From the NCBI RefSeq assembly GCF_000145235.1, contig NC_014391.1, positions 806,001-870,000 on the forward strand: a stretch of DNA of 64,000 bases, read 5' to 3'. The translations under genes were made by a program, and so were the position numbers. Below, piece by piece: positions 8,664 to 17,917 of the stretch. The notes under the pieces are model-generated. The model worked only from the letters and a program-made list of their open reading frames with translations. It had not been told where the DNA came from and did not search any database. How positions within the stretch are numbered: the first letter of the stretch is position 1; each line of letters begins with the position of its first letter. The DNA comes from Micromonospora aurantiaca ATCC 27029 (GTDB lineage Bacteria; Actinomycetota; Actinomycetes; Mycobacteriales; Micromonosporaceae).

Positions 8664-8846
8664 TCAGGTGAGGTCGGGTCGAGGTGGATCGTCCGCCCGG
8701 TCTCCCGCCGGTTGCGCGGCGGCGATCGATGCCAGCATCTGCTCCCTGAGATGTCTGCGCCGAGCCGCGCGCTCGGCGTCGTCCCACGAAGGATCGATTC
8801 GCCGGGCCCTGGCCTTGACGTCGTGCCATCTCGCCGCGTCGCTCAT
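8664..8846 (-). CDS. Small hypothetical protein (60 aa)
   Basis: A 60-residue charged protein beginning MSDAARWHDVKARARRIDPSW and rich in Arg, Asp and Ala, probably helical. ATG 8846 is preceded on the minus strand by a good ribosome site (AAAGGAAG). It lies 38 bases after the DedA gene on the same strand, so it is probably co-transcribed. The size and charge would fit a small regulator or antitoxin, but no family is recognised and no toxin partner is evident. Confidence 0.6.
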   Translation of the reverse strand: MSDAARWHDVKARARRIDPSWDDAERAARRRHLREQMLASIAAAQPAGDRADDPPRPDLT

Positions 8847-8884
8847 GGCCTGTGCTTCCTTTACGTCGATCAGGTGCTCGGGGG

Positions 8885-9517
8885 TCAGCTGCCGACGGAG
8901 TCGGCGGTGGCCTCGGCGCGGGTCTGCCGGGTGCTGCTGATCCAGGTCATCGCCCACCCGGCCAGCGCGAACCCCGCAGCGGCCACCCCACCGATCAGCA
9001 GCAGCCGCCACGCCGAGTGGGTCAGCGCCGTACCGCCCAGGTGACCGACGAGCGTGCCGTAGCTGGACCAGGCGAGCGCCGCCGCCGCCTCGTACGGCAG
9101 GAACAGGCGGTACGGGTAGCGGCTGCGCCCGGCCGAGAAGCAGGCAGCCATCCGGCCGCCGGGTACGAAACGGCAGAGCAGGATCACCATTGGCCCCGGT
9201 TCGCGCAGCCCACGGGTGACCCGGGTGACGGCGCGGCGTGCCCGTCCGGGTGGCGTGGCGCGTGCCGCGCGGCGGGTCGGCGTACTGCGGCCGATCAGGT
9301 AGCAGGCCAGGTCACCGATGAACACACCGGCAGCGCCGACCGCGATGGTGAGCGGCAGGCTGAGCCCGCCGTACACCGTCAGCGCCCCACTGGTGATCAT
9401 GACGAGCTGGGTCGGCACCACCGGGACGAAGGCGTCGGCGATCAGCAGGATCAGCAGCAGCGCGTACGCCCACATGGGCGACGCGACGTCAGAGATGAGT
9501 TCGGCCACGACCGCCAC
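8885..9517 (-). CDS. DedA family (VTT/SNARE-associated) membrane protein
   Basis: A 210-residue polytopic membrane protein with the DedA pattern: N-terminal helix, re-entrant region DAFVPVVPTQLVMITSGAL, GVFIGDLACYLIGR, then LLCRFVPGGRMAACFSAG, matching the conserved RFVPGxR element, and C-terminal helices. DedA proteins are linked to membrane homeostasis and undecaprenyl or phospholipid flipping; the substrate here is not known. First gene of a short minus-strand unit with the 60-residue protein. Confidence 0.87.
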   Translation of the reverse strand: MAVVAELISDVASPMWAYALLLILLIADAFVPVVPTQLVMITSGALTVYGGLSLPLTIAVGAAGVFIGDLACYLIGRSTPTRRAARATPPGRARRAVTRVTRGLREPGPMVILLCRFVPGGRMAACFSAGRSRYPYRLFLPYEAAAALAWSSYGTLVGHLGGTALTHSAWRLLLIGGVAAAGFALAGWAMTWISSTRQTRAEATADSVGS

Positions 9518-9769
9518 CTCGCCGGAGTTCTCCGTTCGACCGGATCGAGCCTGACGCCGTGCCCGGCGTCACCACCACCGGCCCCACCGCACGGTGACAG
9601 CCGACACCGGCAGGCCGTAGATGTGAAACGAGGCGGCCCGCCCGCGAGTGACGGGTCACCGGGGCATACGCGCCGGGGCGGGGCGGCGCATCGTCGATTC
9701 CCGGCGTACCGTTGGTCGGACGCGGCACCGGAGCCGTCGGGTCCCCCGTTCCCGATGCCCGGGCCGCCG
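9518..9769. other. Intergenic region between divergent dedA-like and thrS-like units
   Basis: No convincing gene is seen. The first part should contain the promoter of the DedA gene on the minus strand. It holds short GC-rich palindromes but no recognised riboswitch or RNA gene. Confidence 0.5.
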
Positions 9770-9802
9770 CGGGTCGCCGGCAGGTCCCGTGCCGGCGACC
9801 CG
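9770..9802. terminator. 13-bp perfect stem-loop upstream of thrS-like leader
   Basis: CGGGTCGCCGGCA at 9770-9782 pairs perfectly with 9790-9802 around a 7-base loop. It lies about 45 bases upstream of the -10 box of the leader. It may insulate the leader from upstream transcription, or be an operator; there is no U-tract. Confidence 0.45.
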
Positions 9803-9847
9803 CACCCACTCTCCGAAACTCAGATGCGCCGTCGATACCCGCGTGCC

Positions 9848-9853
9848 TATCGT
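9848..9853 (+). promoter_or_regulatory. -10 box of leaderless leader-peptide transcript
   Basis: TATCGT fits the actinobacterial TANNNT -10 consensus, and its end is 6 bases from the ATG at 9860, so transcription would begin at or next to the A of the start codon. No clear -35 hexamer is seen. Confidence 0.5.
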
Positions 9854-9859
9854 TCGGGC

Positions 9860-9913
9860 ATGCGCAGCGCGGTAGTGACCACGACGCCGGGTGTTCCCGG
9901 CGCGCCGCACTGA
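9860..9913 (+). CDS. Threonine-coding leader peptide (attenuator)
   Basis: A 17-residue reading frame, MRSAVVTTTPGVPGAPH, with three successive Thr codons (ACC ACG ACG). It ends 12 bases before a strong stem-loop and about 100 bases before a threonyl-tRNA synthetase-like gene. This is the classic layout of ribosome-mediated attenuation: stalling at Thr codons when charged tRNA-Thr is scarce would change folding of the downstream RNA. An in-frame upstream ATG exists at 9824, but the -10 box position favours 9860. Regulation is inferred from layout, not shown. Confidence 0.65.
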   Translation: MRSAVVTTTPGVPGAPH

Positions 9914-9925
9914 CGTTTCCGTCGA

Positions 9926-9958
9926 CGAGGCCCCGGGGCGATCCGCTCCGGGGCCTCG
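9926..9958 (+). terminator. Attenuator stem-loop before thrS-like gene
   Basis: CGAGGCCCCGG at 9926-9936 pairs perfectly with 9948-9958 around an 11-base loop. It begins 12 bases after the leader-peptide stop. It has no U-tract, as is common for actinobacterial terminators. A candidate anti-terminator was not resolved by eye. Confidence 0.6.
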
Positions 9959-10010
9959 CGGCGTTCCGGGCCTGCTCGCCTCCGGGTCGTACCCGATCAA
10001 GGAGAGCGAC

Positions 10011-11225
10011 ATGATCGACCACCGCAGGCTCGGCCGGGACCTGGAGCTGTTCGTCTCCGACCCGCTCGCGGGCGCCGGGCTGCCGATCTGGCTGCCGGCC
10101 GGCGCCGCCGCCCGGCACGCCGTCGAGGAGTACGTCCGGGAGCTGGAGCGCCGGGCCGGCTACCAGCACGTCTACTCGCCGCCGCTCGGTAAGCGGGAAC
10201 TGTTCGAGCTGTCCGGGCACCTGGGCTACTTCGCCGACGACATGTTCCCGCCGATGCGGCTGAGCGCCGACGACGAGTTCGTGCTGCGTCCGGCGCTCTG
10301 CCCGCACCACGCGCTCGTGTTCCGCGCCCGCGGCCGCTCCTACCGGGAGCTGCCGCTGCGGGTCGCCGAGCTGGGCGGCATGTACCGGGCGGAGCGTTCC
10401 GGTGTGCTCGGCGGGCTGTCCCGGGTGCGGGCCATCTCGCTCAACGACGCGCACAACTTCTGCGCCCTGGAGCAGGTCGGTGACGAGGTCCGCGAGATCC
10501 TGCGGCTGATCGGCGAGGCGCACGCCGCGCTCGGCGTCCGTCCCGCCGGGTTGCGGTTGTCGCTGCGCGGGCCGGACCAGCGGTACGTGGGCGACGACGC
10601 CGGCTGGGCGCGGGCCGAGGAACTGCTCCGCGCGGCGCTCGACGGGGTGGACGTCGTCGAGGCGCCGGGGGAGGCCGCGTTCTACGGCCCGAAGATCGAC
10701 ATTCAGATCGTGGACGCGGCTGGCCGGGAGTCGACCATCTCCACCGTCCAGCTCGACTTCGACAAGCCGGAGCGGTTCGACCTGTCGTACACCGACTCGG
10801 ACGGCCGCCGGAAACGGCCGGTGATGGTGCACCGCAGCCTGGTCGGCAGCATGGAGCGGCTGTTCGCGTACCTGATCGAGGTGCACGAGGGCGCGTTCCC
10901 CGCCTGGTACGCCCCGGTGCAGTTGCTGCTGCTCCCGGTGGACGCGGCGCAGGTCGACGCGGCCGTCGGGCTGGCCCGCCGGGCCGAGGCGGCCGGGCTG
11001 CGGGCCGAGGTGGACCACGCCGGTTCGCTCGGCGCACGGATCCGGGACGCGTCCCGCCGCCGCGTCCCGTACACCGGGGTCCTCGGCCCCCGGGAGGCGG
11101 CCGACGGTTCGGTCTCGCTGCGCCTGCGCGACGGCCGGGTGCTCGCCCCGATGCCCGCCGCCGAGGCGCTGGGCCTGATCGGCGCGGTGGTCGCGAGCCG
11201 GTCGGCGGCGCTGCTCCCGGCCTGA
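10011..11225 (+). CDS. Threonyl-tRNA synthetase paralogue lacking TGS and editing domains
   Basis: A 404-residue class II synthetase made only of the ThrRS catalytic core (about 20-300) and the anticodon-binding domain (about 305-400). Normal bacterial ThrRS is about 640-690 residues with N-terminal TGS and editing domains, absent here. Zinc ligands known from E. coli ThrRS are preserved: C97 (ALCPHH), H148 (NDAHNF) and H274 (MVHRSLVGSMERLF, which is also motif 3). Motif 2 is around YRAERSG and LSRVR. ATG 10011 has AAGGAGA upstream. It should charge tRNA-Thr without post-transfer editing; it may be a stress or resistance copy. Expression is likely controlled by the leader at 9860-9958. Confidence 0.85.
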   Translation: MIDHRRLGRDLELFVSDPLAGAGLPIWLPAGAAARHAVEEYVRELERRAGYQHVYSPPLGKRELFELSGHLGYFADDMFPPMRLSADDEFVLRPALCPHHALVFRARGRSYRELPLRVAELGGMYRAERSGVLGGLSRVRAISLNDAHNFCALEQVGDEVREILRLIGEAHAALGVRPAGLRLSLRGPDQRYVGDDAGWARAEELLRAALDGVDVVEAPGEAAFYGPKIDIQIVDAAGRESTISTVQLDFDKPERFDLSYTDSDGRRKRPVMVHRSLVGSMERLFAYLIEVHEGAFPAWYAPVQLLLLPVDAAQVDAAVGLARRAEAAGLRAEVDHAGSLGARIRDASRRRVPYTGVLGPREAADGSVSLRLRDGRVLAPMPAAEALGLIGAVVASRSAALLPA

Positions 11226-11231
11226 CCCCGG

Positions 11232-11264
11232 CCCGTCCGGGTGCCGGTGAGGCACCCGGACGGG
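11232..11264. terminator. Bidirectional terminator stem-loop
   Basis: CCCGTCCGGGTGCC at 11232-11245 pairs perfectly (14 bp) with 11251-11264 around a 5-base loop, between the convergent 3' ends of the thrS-like gene and the ABC exporter gene. Confidence 0.7.
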
Positions 11265-11295
11265 GACCGGTGCCGGACCTGTGGCCGGGTCCACG

Positions 11296-13374
11296 TCAGC
11301 TCCCGACCGGCGTGCCGGCGCCGGCACGCATCCCCGGCGGGCCGGCCGGGGCGGGCGCCGGCACCTCGTCCTCGATGACCGCGCCGCTGAACTGCGCCCG
11401 GTAGAGCCGGGCGTACGCGCCACCGGCGGCGACGAGCTGGTCGTGGGTGCCCTGCTCGACGATCCGGCCCTGCTCCATCATCAGGATCAGGTCGGCGTCG
11501 CGGATGGTGGAGAGCCGGTGCGCGATGACGAAGCTCGTCCGGTCCGAGCGCAGCGCCGCCATGGCGCGCTGGAGCAGCACCTCGGTCCGGGTGTCCACCG
11601 AGCTGGTCGCCTCGTCCAGGATCAGCAGCGACGGCTCGGCCAGGAACGCCCGAGCGATGGTGATGAGCTGCTTCTCCCCGGCGCTGACGTTGCTGCCCTC
11701 CTCGTCGATCACCGTGTCGTAGCCGTCCGGCAGGCTGCGGACGAACCGGTCCACGAAGGTCGCCCGGGCGGCGGCGAGAATCTCCTCCTCGGTGGCGTCC
11801 GGCCGGCCGTAGGCGATGTTGTCCCGGATGGTCCCGCCGAACAGCCAGGTGTCCTGGAGCACCATGCCGATCCGGCCGCGCAGGTCGTCGCGGCGCATCG
11901 TGGAGATGTCCACCCCGTCCAGCGTGATCCGCCCGGCGTCCAGCTCGTAGAACCGCATGACCAGGTTGACCAGTGTGGTCTTGCCGGCGCCGGTGGGACC
12001 GACGATGGCGACCGTGTGACCCGGCTCGGCGACCAGCGACAGGTCGTCGATGAGCGGCTTCTCCGGGTCGTACCGGAAGGAGACGTGCTCGAACTCGACC
12101 CGCCCGTGCGGGTCGGCGACCCGGGCCGGCTCGGCCGGGTCGGGGCTCTGCTCGTCGGCGTCGAGCACGGCGAAGACCCGCTCGGCCGAGGCGACCCCGG
12201 ACTGCAGCAGGTTGGCCATCGACGCGACCTGGGTGAGCGGCTGGGTGAACTGCCGCGAGTACTGGATGAACGCCTGCACGTCACCGAGGCTCATCGAGCC
12301 CGACGCCACCCGCAGGCCGCCGACCACGGCGATCGCGACGTAGCTGAGGTTCCCGATGAAGAACATCGCCGGCATGATCAGCCCGGAGACGAACTGCGCG
12401 CCGAAGCCGGCCCGGAACAGCTCCTCGTTCTTGGCGTGGAAGGCGGCCTCGACCTCCTTCTGCCGGCCGAAGACCTTGACCAGCTCGTGCCCGGTGTACG
12501 CCTCCTCGATCTGGCCGTTCAGCTCGCCGGTGTGCTTCCACTGGGCGATGAACTTGCCCTGCGACCGCTTGGCGATCAGGCTGGTGACCACCACCGACAT
12601 CGGCACCGCGACGAGCGCGACGACCGCCAGCAACGGCGAGATCCAGAACATCATCCCGAGTACGCCGACGACGGTGAGCAGCGACGTGAGCAACTGGCTC
12701 AGCGTCTGCTGGAGCGTCTGCGACACGTTGTCGATGTCGTTCGTGACGCGGCTCAGCAGCTCACCGCGGGGCTGCTTGTCGAAGTAGGGCAGCGGCAGCC
12801 GGTTGAGCTTCTCCTCCACGTCGGCGCGCAGCGTCAGCACGGTGCGCTGCACCACCCCGTTGAGCACCCAGCCCTGCGCCCACTGGAGCATGCTGGCGCC
12901 GATGTAGAGCACGACGGCGAACGCCAGCACCCGGCCCAGCGCGTCGAAGTCGATGCCTGTCCCCGGGATCACGTCCATCCGGGCCAGCATGTCGGCGAAG
13001 TTGCCGTTGCCCTCGGCGCGGGCCGCGTCCGCCGCCGCCTCGGTGGTGGTGCCGGGCGGCAGCTGCCGCCCGATCACCCCGCTGAAGATGATGTCCGTGG
13101 CGTGGCCGAGCACCTTCGGCCCGATGACGCTGAGCCCGACGCTGGCCAGGGCCAGCGCGAGCACGCCGGTGAGCTGGAGCCGGTACGGCCGCAGCCGTGC
13201 CAGCAGCCGGCGTGCCGACGGCCCGAAGTTCATCGCCTTCTCGGCCGGCATGCCCATGGTCATGTGCGGCGGGCCGCCAGCGGGGCGCCGTCCGGCCGGC
13301 GGCAGCCGCGTCGGCTCGTTCTTCTGCTGCGGAACCGGTGGCGTCCCGCTGTTCCCCCCGGTCGGCGCGCTCAC
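11296..13374 (-). CDS. ABC exporter half-transporter, consensus-site subunit
   Basis: A 692-residue fused membrane/ATPase protein. A Pro/Gly-rich cytosolic N-terminus precedes six transmembrane helices (about 60-390), then an ATPase with Walker [11 protein letters not shown], a deviant signature VSAGEKQ in place of LSGGQ, and Walker [13 protein letters not shown] with the catalytic Glu. This is the BmrD/TM288-like half of a heterodimeric multidrug exporter. Its start overlaps the stop of the partner gene by 4 bases (13371-13374), so the two are co-translated. Likely substrates are drugs or lipids. Confidence 0.9.
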   Translation of the reverse strand: MSAPTGGNSGTPPVPQQKNEPTRLPPAGRRPAGGPPHMTMGMPAEKAMNFGPSARRLLARLRPYRLQLTGVLALALASVGLSVIGPKVLGHATDIIFSGVIGRQLPPGTTTEAAADAARAEGNGNFADMLARMDVIPGTGIDFDALGRVLAFAVVLYIGASMLQWAQGWVLNGVVQRTVLTLRADVEEKLNRLPLPYFDKQPRGELLSRVTNDIDNVSQTLQQTLSQLLTSLLTVVGVLGMMFWISPLLAVVALVAVPMSVVVTSLIAKRSQGKFIAQWKHTGELNGQIEEAYTGHELVKVFGRQKEVEAAFHAKNEELFRAGFGAQFVSGLIMPAMFFIGNLSYVAIAVVGGLRVASGSMSLGDVQAFIQYSRQFTQPLTQVASMANLLQSGVASAERVFAVLDADEQSPDPAEPARVADPHGRVEFEHVSFRYDPEKPLIDDLSLVAEPGHTVAIVGPTGAGKTTLVNLVMRFYELDAGRITLDGVDISTMRRDDLRGRIGMVLQDTWLFGGTIRDNIAYGRPDATEEEILAAARATFVDRFVRSLPDGYDTVIDEEGSNVSAGEKQLITIARAFLAEPSLLILDEATSSVDTRTEVLLQRAMAALRSDRTSFVIAHRLSTIRDADLILMMEQGRIVEQGTHDQLVAAGGAYARLYRAQFSGAVIEDEVPAPAPAGPPGMRAGAGTPVGS

Positions 13375-15104
13375 GCGGCCACCTCCGCCGTCTGCTGCGA
13401 CGCGACGATCTCGGCGTACGTGGGGCAGCTCTCCAGCAGTTCCTCATGTCGTCCCATCCCGACGACACCCCCGTCCTCGAGCACGATGATCTGGTCGGCG
13501 TCGATGATCGTGGAGACCCGCTGGGCCACGATCACCACCGCCGCGTCCGCGGTGACCGGCTTGAGGGCGGCCCGCAGCCGGGCGTCCGTGCCGAGGTCGA
13601 GCGCGGAGAAGGAGTCGTCGAAGAGATAGATCTCCGGCTTGCGGACGAGCGCGCGGGCGATGGCCAGGCGTTGCCGCTGGCCGCCGGAGACGTTGGTGCC
13701 GCCCTGCGCGATCGGCGCCTCCAGCCCGCCCGGCATCTCGGTGACGAAGTCACGCGCCTGGGCGATCTCCAGCGCGGCCCAGAGGTCCGCGTCGGTGGCG
13801 TCCGGGTTGCCGTAGCGCAGGTTGCTGGCGACGGTGCCGGTGAACAGGTACGGCCGTTGGGGCACCAGCCCGATCCGCCGCCACAGCTCGTCCGGGGCCA
13901 GGTCCCGTACGTCCACGCCGTCGACCAGGACCGCGCCGGCGGTCGGGTCGACCAGCCGGGGGATGAGCGTGAGCAGCGTGGTCTTGCCGGCGCCTGTGGA
14001 GCCGATGATCGCTGTGGTCCGGCCCGGTTCGGCGCGGAACGAGATGTCGTGCAGCACCGGCGCGCTGGCGCCCGGGTACTGGAATCCGGCGCCGCGTAGT
14101 TCCAGCTCGCCGCGGCCGGTGACCTCGGTGACCGGGTCGGTCGCAGGCACCACCGACGAGTCGGTGTCCAGCACCTCCTCGATGCGCTCGGCGCAGACGG
14201 CGGCCCGGGGCACCATCATCAGCATGAAGGTGGCCATCATGACCGCCATCAGGATCTGCATCAGGTATTGCAGGAACGCGGTGAGCGCGCCGACCTGGAT
14301 CTGACCGGAGTCGACCCGTGCCGCGCCGAACCAGAGCACGGCGACGCTGGAGACGTTCAGCACCAGCATCACGATCGGGAAGATCAGCGCCTGGAGCCGT
14401 CCGATCCGCAGCGCGGTGGTGGTCAGGTCGGTGTTCGCGACCCGGAACCGGTCGGTCTCGTACGGCTCACGGACGAACGCCCGGACGACCCGGATGCCGG
14501 TGATCTGCTCGCGCAGCACCCGGTTGACGGTGTCGATCCGGGTCTGCATGAGCCGGAAGCCCGGCACCATCCGGCGGATGATCAGGCCCAGCGCGACTGC
14601 GAGCACCGGTACGCAGACCAGCATCAGCCAGGAGAGCCCGACGTCCTCGCGCAGCGCCATCACCACGCCGCCGACGCTCATGATCGGCGCGGCCACCAGC
14701 ATGGTGCAGCTCAGCAGCACCAGCATCTGCACCTGCTGGACGTCGTTGGTGTTGCGGGTGATCAGGGACGGCGCTCCGAACCGGGCGACCTCGCGGGCGG
14801 AGAAGCTGTTGACGCGGCGGAAGATCGAGCCGCGTACGTCGCGGCCGAACGCCATCGCGGTCTTCGCGCCGAAGTAGACGGCGGCGATCGAACAGGCGAT
14901 CTGGAGCAGGCTGACCACCAGCATCCACCCGCCCGTACGCAGGATCTGGTCGGTGTCGCCGACGGCGACGCCCCGGTCGATGATGTCGGCGTTCAGGCTG
15001 GGCAGGTAGAGCGAGGCGATGGTGCCGACGAACTGGAAGGCCACCACGGCGGCCAGCCATCGTCGGTACGGGTGCAGATGTGAGCGGAGCAGGCGGATCA
15101 ACAC
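13371..15104 (-). CDS. ABC exporter half-transporter, degenerate-site subunit
   Basis: A 577-residue ABC half-transporter starting at GTG 15104 ([11 protein letters not shown]) with GGGGAG 8 bases upstream. Six transmembrane helices are followed by an ATPase with Walker [11 protein letters not shown], canonical signature [15 protein letters not shown] and Walker [12 protein letters not shown], where Asp replaces the catalytic Glu. That change, paired with the partner's deviant signature, is the known pattern of heterodimeric exporters with one degenerate ATP site (TM287/288, BmrCD). It overlaps the upstream MarR gene by 7 bases. Confidence 0.9.
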   Translation of the reverse strand: MLIRLLRSHLHPYRRWLAAVVAFQFVGTIASLYLPSLNADIIDRGVAVGDTDQILRTGGWMLVVSLLQIACSIAAVYFGAKTAMAFGRDVRGSIFRRVNSFSAREVARFGAPSLITRNTNDVQQVQMLVLLSCTMLVAAPIMSVGGVVMALREDVGLSWLMLVCVPVLAVALGLIIRRMVPGFRLMQTRIDTVNRVLREQITGIRVVRAFVREPYETDRFRVANTDLTTTALRIGRLQALIFPIVMLVLNVSSVAVLWFGAARVDSGQIQVGALTAFLQYLMQILMAVMMATFMLMMVPRAAVCAERIEEVLDTDSSVVPATDPVTEVTGRGELELRGAGFQYPGASAPVLHDISFRAEPGRTTAIIGSTGAGKTTLLTLIPRLVDPTAGAVLVDGVDVRDLAPDELWRRIGLVPQRPYLFTGTVASNLRYGNPDATDADLWAALEIAQARDFVTEMPGGLEAPIAQGGTNVSGGQRQRLAIARALVRKPEIYLFDDSFSALDLGTDARLRAALKPVTADAAVVIVAQRVSTIIDADQIIVLEDGGVVGMGRHEELLESCPTYAEIVASQQTAEVAA

Positions 15105-15619
15105 GGATGGCTCCCCGTTGGCGGCTCGGTGTCGGACTCGCTGTCCCGGTTCAACCGACGGAGGTCCCCGTCGGACATGCCGGTGATGATTTCGATCAGG
15201 AACTGGCGGATCACCGCCCGGTTGGCCGGGTCGGCGTCGACCGACGTCAACGGCCGGTCGCTGTGGATCATGTCGATGATGGCGCGGGCGTGCTCGCCGC
15301 CCTTGTCGGTCAGCGTGAGCCGGACCGTGCGGCGGTCCTCCGGGTCGCGACGTCGGCTGACGAAGCCGTCGCGTTCGAGGGTGTCCACGATGCCGGTGAG
15401 CGTGGCGGGCCGGACGAAGCACAGCTCGGCCACTTCTCGGTGGCTCACGTCGCCGGAACGGAGGAGGATCATCAGGACCCGCATGCCGGCGGACGTGAGC
15501 CCGTGGTGTTCGGCCAGGTAACGCCCCCAGTGCTGCTCGACGACGTGACCGGCGATCGAGATCAGCCGGCCGAGTGGCGCGTGGTGCAACGCGTCGGGGA
15601 AGCGGACGAGCGGGCCCAT
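15098..15619 (-). CDS. MarR family transcriptional regulator
   Basis: About 173 residues with a winged-helix core: LTSAGMRVLMILLRSGDVSHREVAELCFVRPATLTGIVDTLERDGFV, then the wing RRRDPEDRRTVRLTLTDKG. It is followed directly, with overlap, by the two ABC exporter genes and is probably their repressor. The ATG at 15619 (MGPLVRF) is taken; a TTG at 15661 would add 14 residues. A short palindrome CTGAG-N6-CTCAG at 15669-15684 lies just upstream and might be its operator. Confidence 0.85.
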   Translation of the reverse strand: MGPLVRFPDALHHAPLGRLISIAGHVVEQHWGRYLAEHHGLTSAGMRVLMILLRSGDVSHREVAELCFVRPATLTGIVDTLERDGFVSRRRDPEDRRTVRLTLTDKGGEHARAIIDMIHSDRPLTSVDADPANRAVIRQFLIEIITGMSDGDLRRLNRDSESDTEPPTGSHPC

Positions 15620-15680
15620 GTTCACGAGCGTCAGATTAGCTCCCGAACCATCAGGCCCCAAACTATTTCTGAGAATCTCC

Positions 15681-16196
15681 TCAGCCGCGGTCGGCGCGTG
15701 CCCGGGACGGCTCGTCGGGGGCGGTGGCGACGTACTCCCGCATCACCTCGGTGACCTCGCGCAGGAACGCGGTGGTGGCCTCGGCCTGCTCGGGCGTGAG
15801 CCGGGCGACCGCCCGGTCGACGCCGACGAGCATCGGGCGCAGCGCCTCCAGCACCTCGCTCACAGCGCTCTCGGTCACCTGGAGGCTGAGTCGCCGCCTG
15901 TCGTGCGGGTGGGGGGTCCGGGCGACGTGACCGGCCTGCACGAGCCGGTCGACGAGCGTGGTCGCCGAGGCGGACCGGATGCCGAGCCGGTTGCCCAGTT
16001 CCACCGGGCCCAGTGGCTCCGGGCTGGAGACCAGGTGGTCGATCGCCGCGGCGTCGGTGGCGTTGAGGCCCAGGCGGCGGGCCAGCGCGGCCCGGGTGTC
16101 ACCCGCGATCCGCAGCACGTCGCGCAGCGCGCGGGAGGCCTCGCTGCTCGGCGGCGGGCCCGGCGCGGGCTCTCCGGTTGACGGCACCCCTTCCAT
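15681..16196 (-). CDS. MarR family transcriptional regulator, divergent from MFS pump
   Basis: A 171-residue MarR protein: helix-turn-helix GPVELGNRLGIRSASATTLVDRLVQAG and wing HPHDRRRLSLQVTESA. The Pro/Ser-rich first 20 residues look disordered. It is divergent from a 14-TM efflux pump with a palindromic operator between them, the standard arrangement for a drug-responsive MarR repressor. It is also 61 bases upstream of the other MarR gene on the same strand, so all four minus-strand efflux genes may be one transcript. No good ribosome site is visible before ATG 16196. Confidence 0.87.
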   Translation of the reverse strand: MEGVPSTGEPAPGPPPSSEASRALRDVLRIAGDTRAALARRLGLNATDAAAIDHLVSSPEPLGPVELGNRLGIRSASATTLVDRLVQAGHVARTPHPHDRRRLSLQVTESAVSEVLEALRPMLVGVDRAVARLTPEQAEATTAFLREVTEVMREYVATAPDEPSRARADRG

Positions 16197-16218
16197 GGGA
16201 TAAAGCTAGCATCTCGGG

Positions 16219-16237
16219 TAGCTAGAAAATCTAGCTA
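16219..16237. promoter_or_regulatory. MarR operator palindrome
   Basis: TAGCTAG-AAAAT-CTAGCTA is a perfect 7+7 inverted repeat between the divergent marR and MFS genes. A further half site AGCTAG occurs at 16204-16209. The palindrome ends 3 bases before the GGAGGG ribosome site of the pump, so a bound regulator would block it. Confidence 0.75.
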
Positions 16238-16250
16238 AAAGGAGGGCGAG

Positions 16251-17873
16251 ATGCGCGGCGACGGGCGCGGACGCTGGTTCGGGCTGCTGGCCATCAGCCT
16301 CGGCGTAGCGATGATCATCGTGGACGCCACGATCGTGAACGTCGCGGTGCCGCAGATCATCCGGGACCTCGACATCACCTCCACCGACGCGCAGTGGGTG
16401 CAGGAGGCGTACACCCTGGTCTTCGCGGCGCTGCTGCTGGTCGCCGGTCGCTTCGCCGACCGGTCCGGGCGGCGGCGGATGTTCCTCGTCGGCGTCACCG
16501 TGTTCGTGGTCGCGAGCGTGCTCGCGGCGCTCGCCGGTTCCGGCGAGACACTCATCGCCTCCCGGGTGCTCCAGGGCGTCGGCGGGGCGATGATGCTGCC
16601 CACCTCGCTCTCCCTGCTCAACGCCAACTTCACCGGCCGGGAGAAGGGCATCGCGTTCGCCGTCTGGGGCTCCACGATCGGTGGCGCGGCGGCGCTCGGG
16701 CCGCTGCTCGGCGGCTGGCTCACCACCACGTACTCCTGGCGGTGGGCCTTCGGCATCAACGTGCCGGTCGGCCTGGCCGTGATCGTCGCGACGCTCGTGC
16801 TCGTGGCCGAGTCCCGCGACGAGCGGGCCGAGCGCGGGCTGGACCTGCTCGGCGCGCTGCTCTCGGTGGTCGGCATGACCGGCGTGGTCTTCGCGCTGAT
16901 CGAGGGCCGCACCTACGGCTGGTGGGAACGGGAGCGGCCGTTGCGCCTGTTCGGGCTGGACTGGACCGCGTCGATCTCGCCGGTGCCGGTGGCCGCGCTG
17001 GTGGGTCTCGTCGCGCTCGGCATCTTCCTGGCCCAGCAGGTACGCCGCAACCGGGCCGGCCGCCCGGCGCTGCTCGACCTGTCGTTGTTCGGCATCGGTT
17101 CGTTCCGCAACGGCATCCTGGCCGCCGCGATCGTCAGCCTGGGCGAGTTCGGCCTGCTGTTCGCGCTGCCGCTGTGGTTTCAGAACGTGCTCGGCTACAG
17201 CGCCTTCCGAACCGGCCTGGCGCTGCTGCCGCTCGCCGTCGGCAGCTTCCTGGCCAGCGGCATCGGCGCGCCGCTGACCCAGCGCTGGGGCGCGGCCCGG
17301 GTGGTCCAGCTCGGCGTGGCCGCCGAACTGGTCGGCGTGGCCGGGCTCGGGTTCGTGGTCGCGCCGGACACCAGTTGGTGGGCGCCGCTGGGCTTCCTGT
17401 TCGTGTACGGCGTCGGCGTCGGCCTGGCCACCGCCCAGCTCACCGGCGTCTCGCTGTCGCAGGTGCCGGTACGCCTCAGCGGCCAGGGCTCGGGCCTGCA
17501 GAGCACCGCCCGGCAGGTCGGCTCCGCGCTCGGCATCGCGGTGCTCGGCACCGTGCTCTTCGCCGGTCTCGGCGGGATCCTCGGCGACCGCCTGGCCGAC
17601 CAGCCCGGACTCACCCCGGTCCAGCGGGACCAGGTGGTGAGCGCGGTCAAGGAGAGCGCCGGTGCGGCGATCACCGGGTTGGCGGCGGACCCGCGTACCG
17701 CCCCGATCGCGGAGGAGGCGAAGCAGGCGTTCTCCGACGCCACCAGGTACGCGGCCTTCGCGGGCGCCGGGTTCCTGTTGATCGGCCTGGTCGCCTGCCT
17801 GCGCCTGCCGACGGTGCGCCACGAGGAGACCGGGGAGCCCCCGCCCGCCGAGGCGGAGCCGTCCCGGGCCTGA
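16251..17873 (+). CDS. MFS drug efflux transporter, DHA2 (EmrB/QacA) family
   Basis: A 540-residue transporter with about 14 hydrophobic segments. DHA2 signs include the first-loop motif GRFADRSGRRRMF, NVAVPQIIRDLDIT and the motif C-like region ALGPLLGGWLTTTYSWRWAFGINVP. ATG 16251 follows GGAGGG. It exports hydrophobic or cationic drugs by proton antiport; the substrate is not readable. Control by the divergent MarR through the TAGCTAG palindrome is likely. Confidence 0.9.
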   Translation: MRGDGRGRWFGLLAISLGVAMIIVDATIVNVAVPQIIRDLDITSTDAQWVQEAYTLVFAALLLVAGRFADRSGRRRMFLVGVTVFVVASVLAALAGSGETLIASRVLQGVGGAMMLPTSLSLLNANFTGREKGIAFAVWGSTIGGAAALGPLLGGWLTTTYSWRWAFGINVPVGLAVIVATLVLVAESRDERAERGLDLLGALLSVVGMTGVVFALIEGRTYGWWERERPLRLFGLDWTASISPVPVAALVGLVALGIFLAQQVRRNRAGRPALLDLSLFGIGSFRNGILAAAIVSLGEFGLLFALPLWFQNVLGYSAFRTGLALLPLAVGSFLASGIGAPLTQRWGAARVVQLGVAAELVGVAGLGFVVAPDTSWWAPLGFLFVYGVGVGLATAQLTGVSLSQVPVRLSGQGSGLQSTARQVGSALGIAVLGTVLFAGLGGILGDRLADQPGLTPVQRDQVVSAVKESAGAAITGLAADPRTAPIAEEAKQAFSDATRYAAFAGAGFLLIGLVACLRLPTVRHEETGEPPPAEAEPSRA

Positions 17874-17917
17874 GCCGCGTCCCCGCCGGGGCCGTCCCGG
17901 CCGGGCCTGCCGTCGGG

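Noticed and set aside
9318..10014. Open frames in the intergenic region upstream of the thrS-like gene
   Set aside because: No ribosome site, composition of shadow frames, and they would run through the leader hairpin; only the 17-codon leader is supported.
14467..15060. Long open frames antisense to the ABC exporter and to many other genes
   Set aside because: They are Arg/Pro/Gly/Ala-rich shadow frames expected in very GC-rich DNA, without start signals or recognisable domains.
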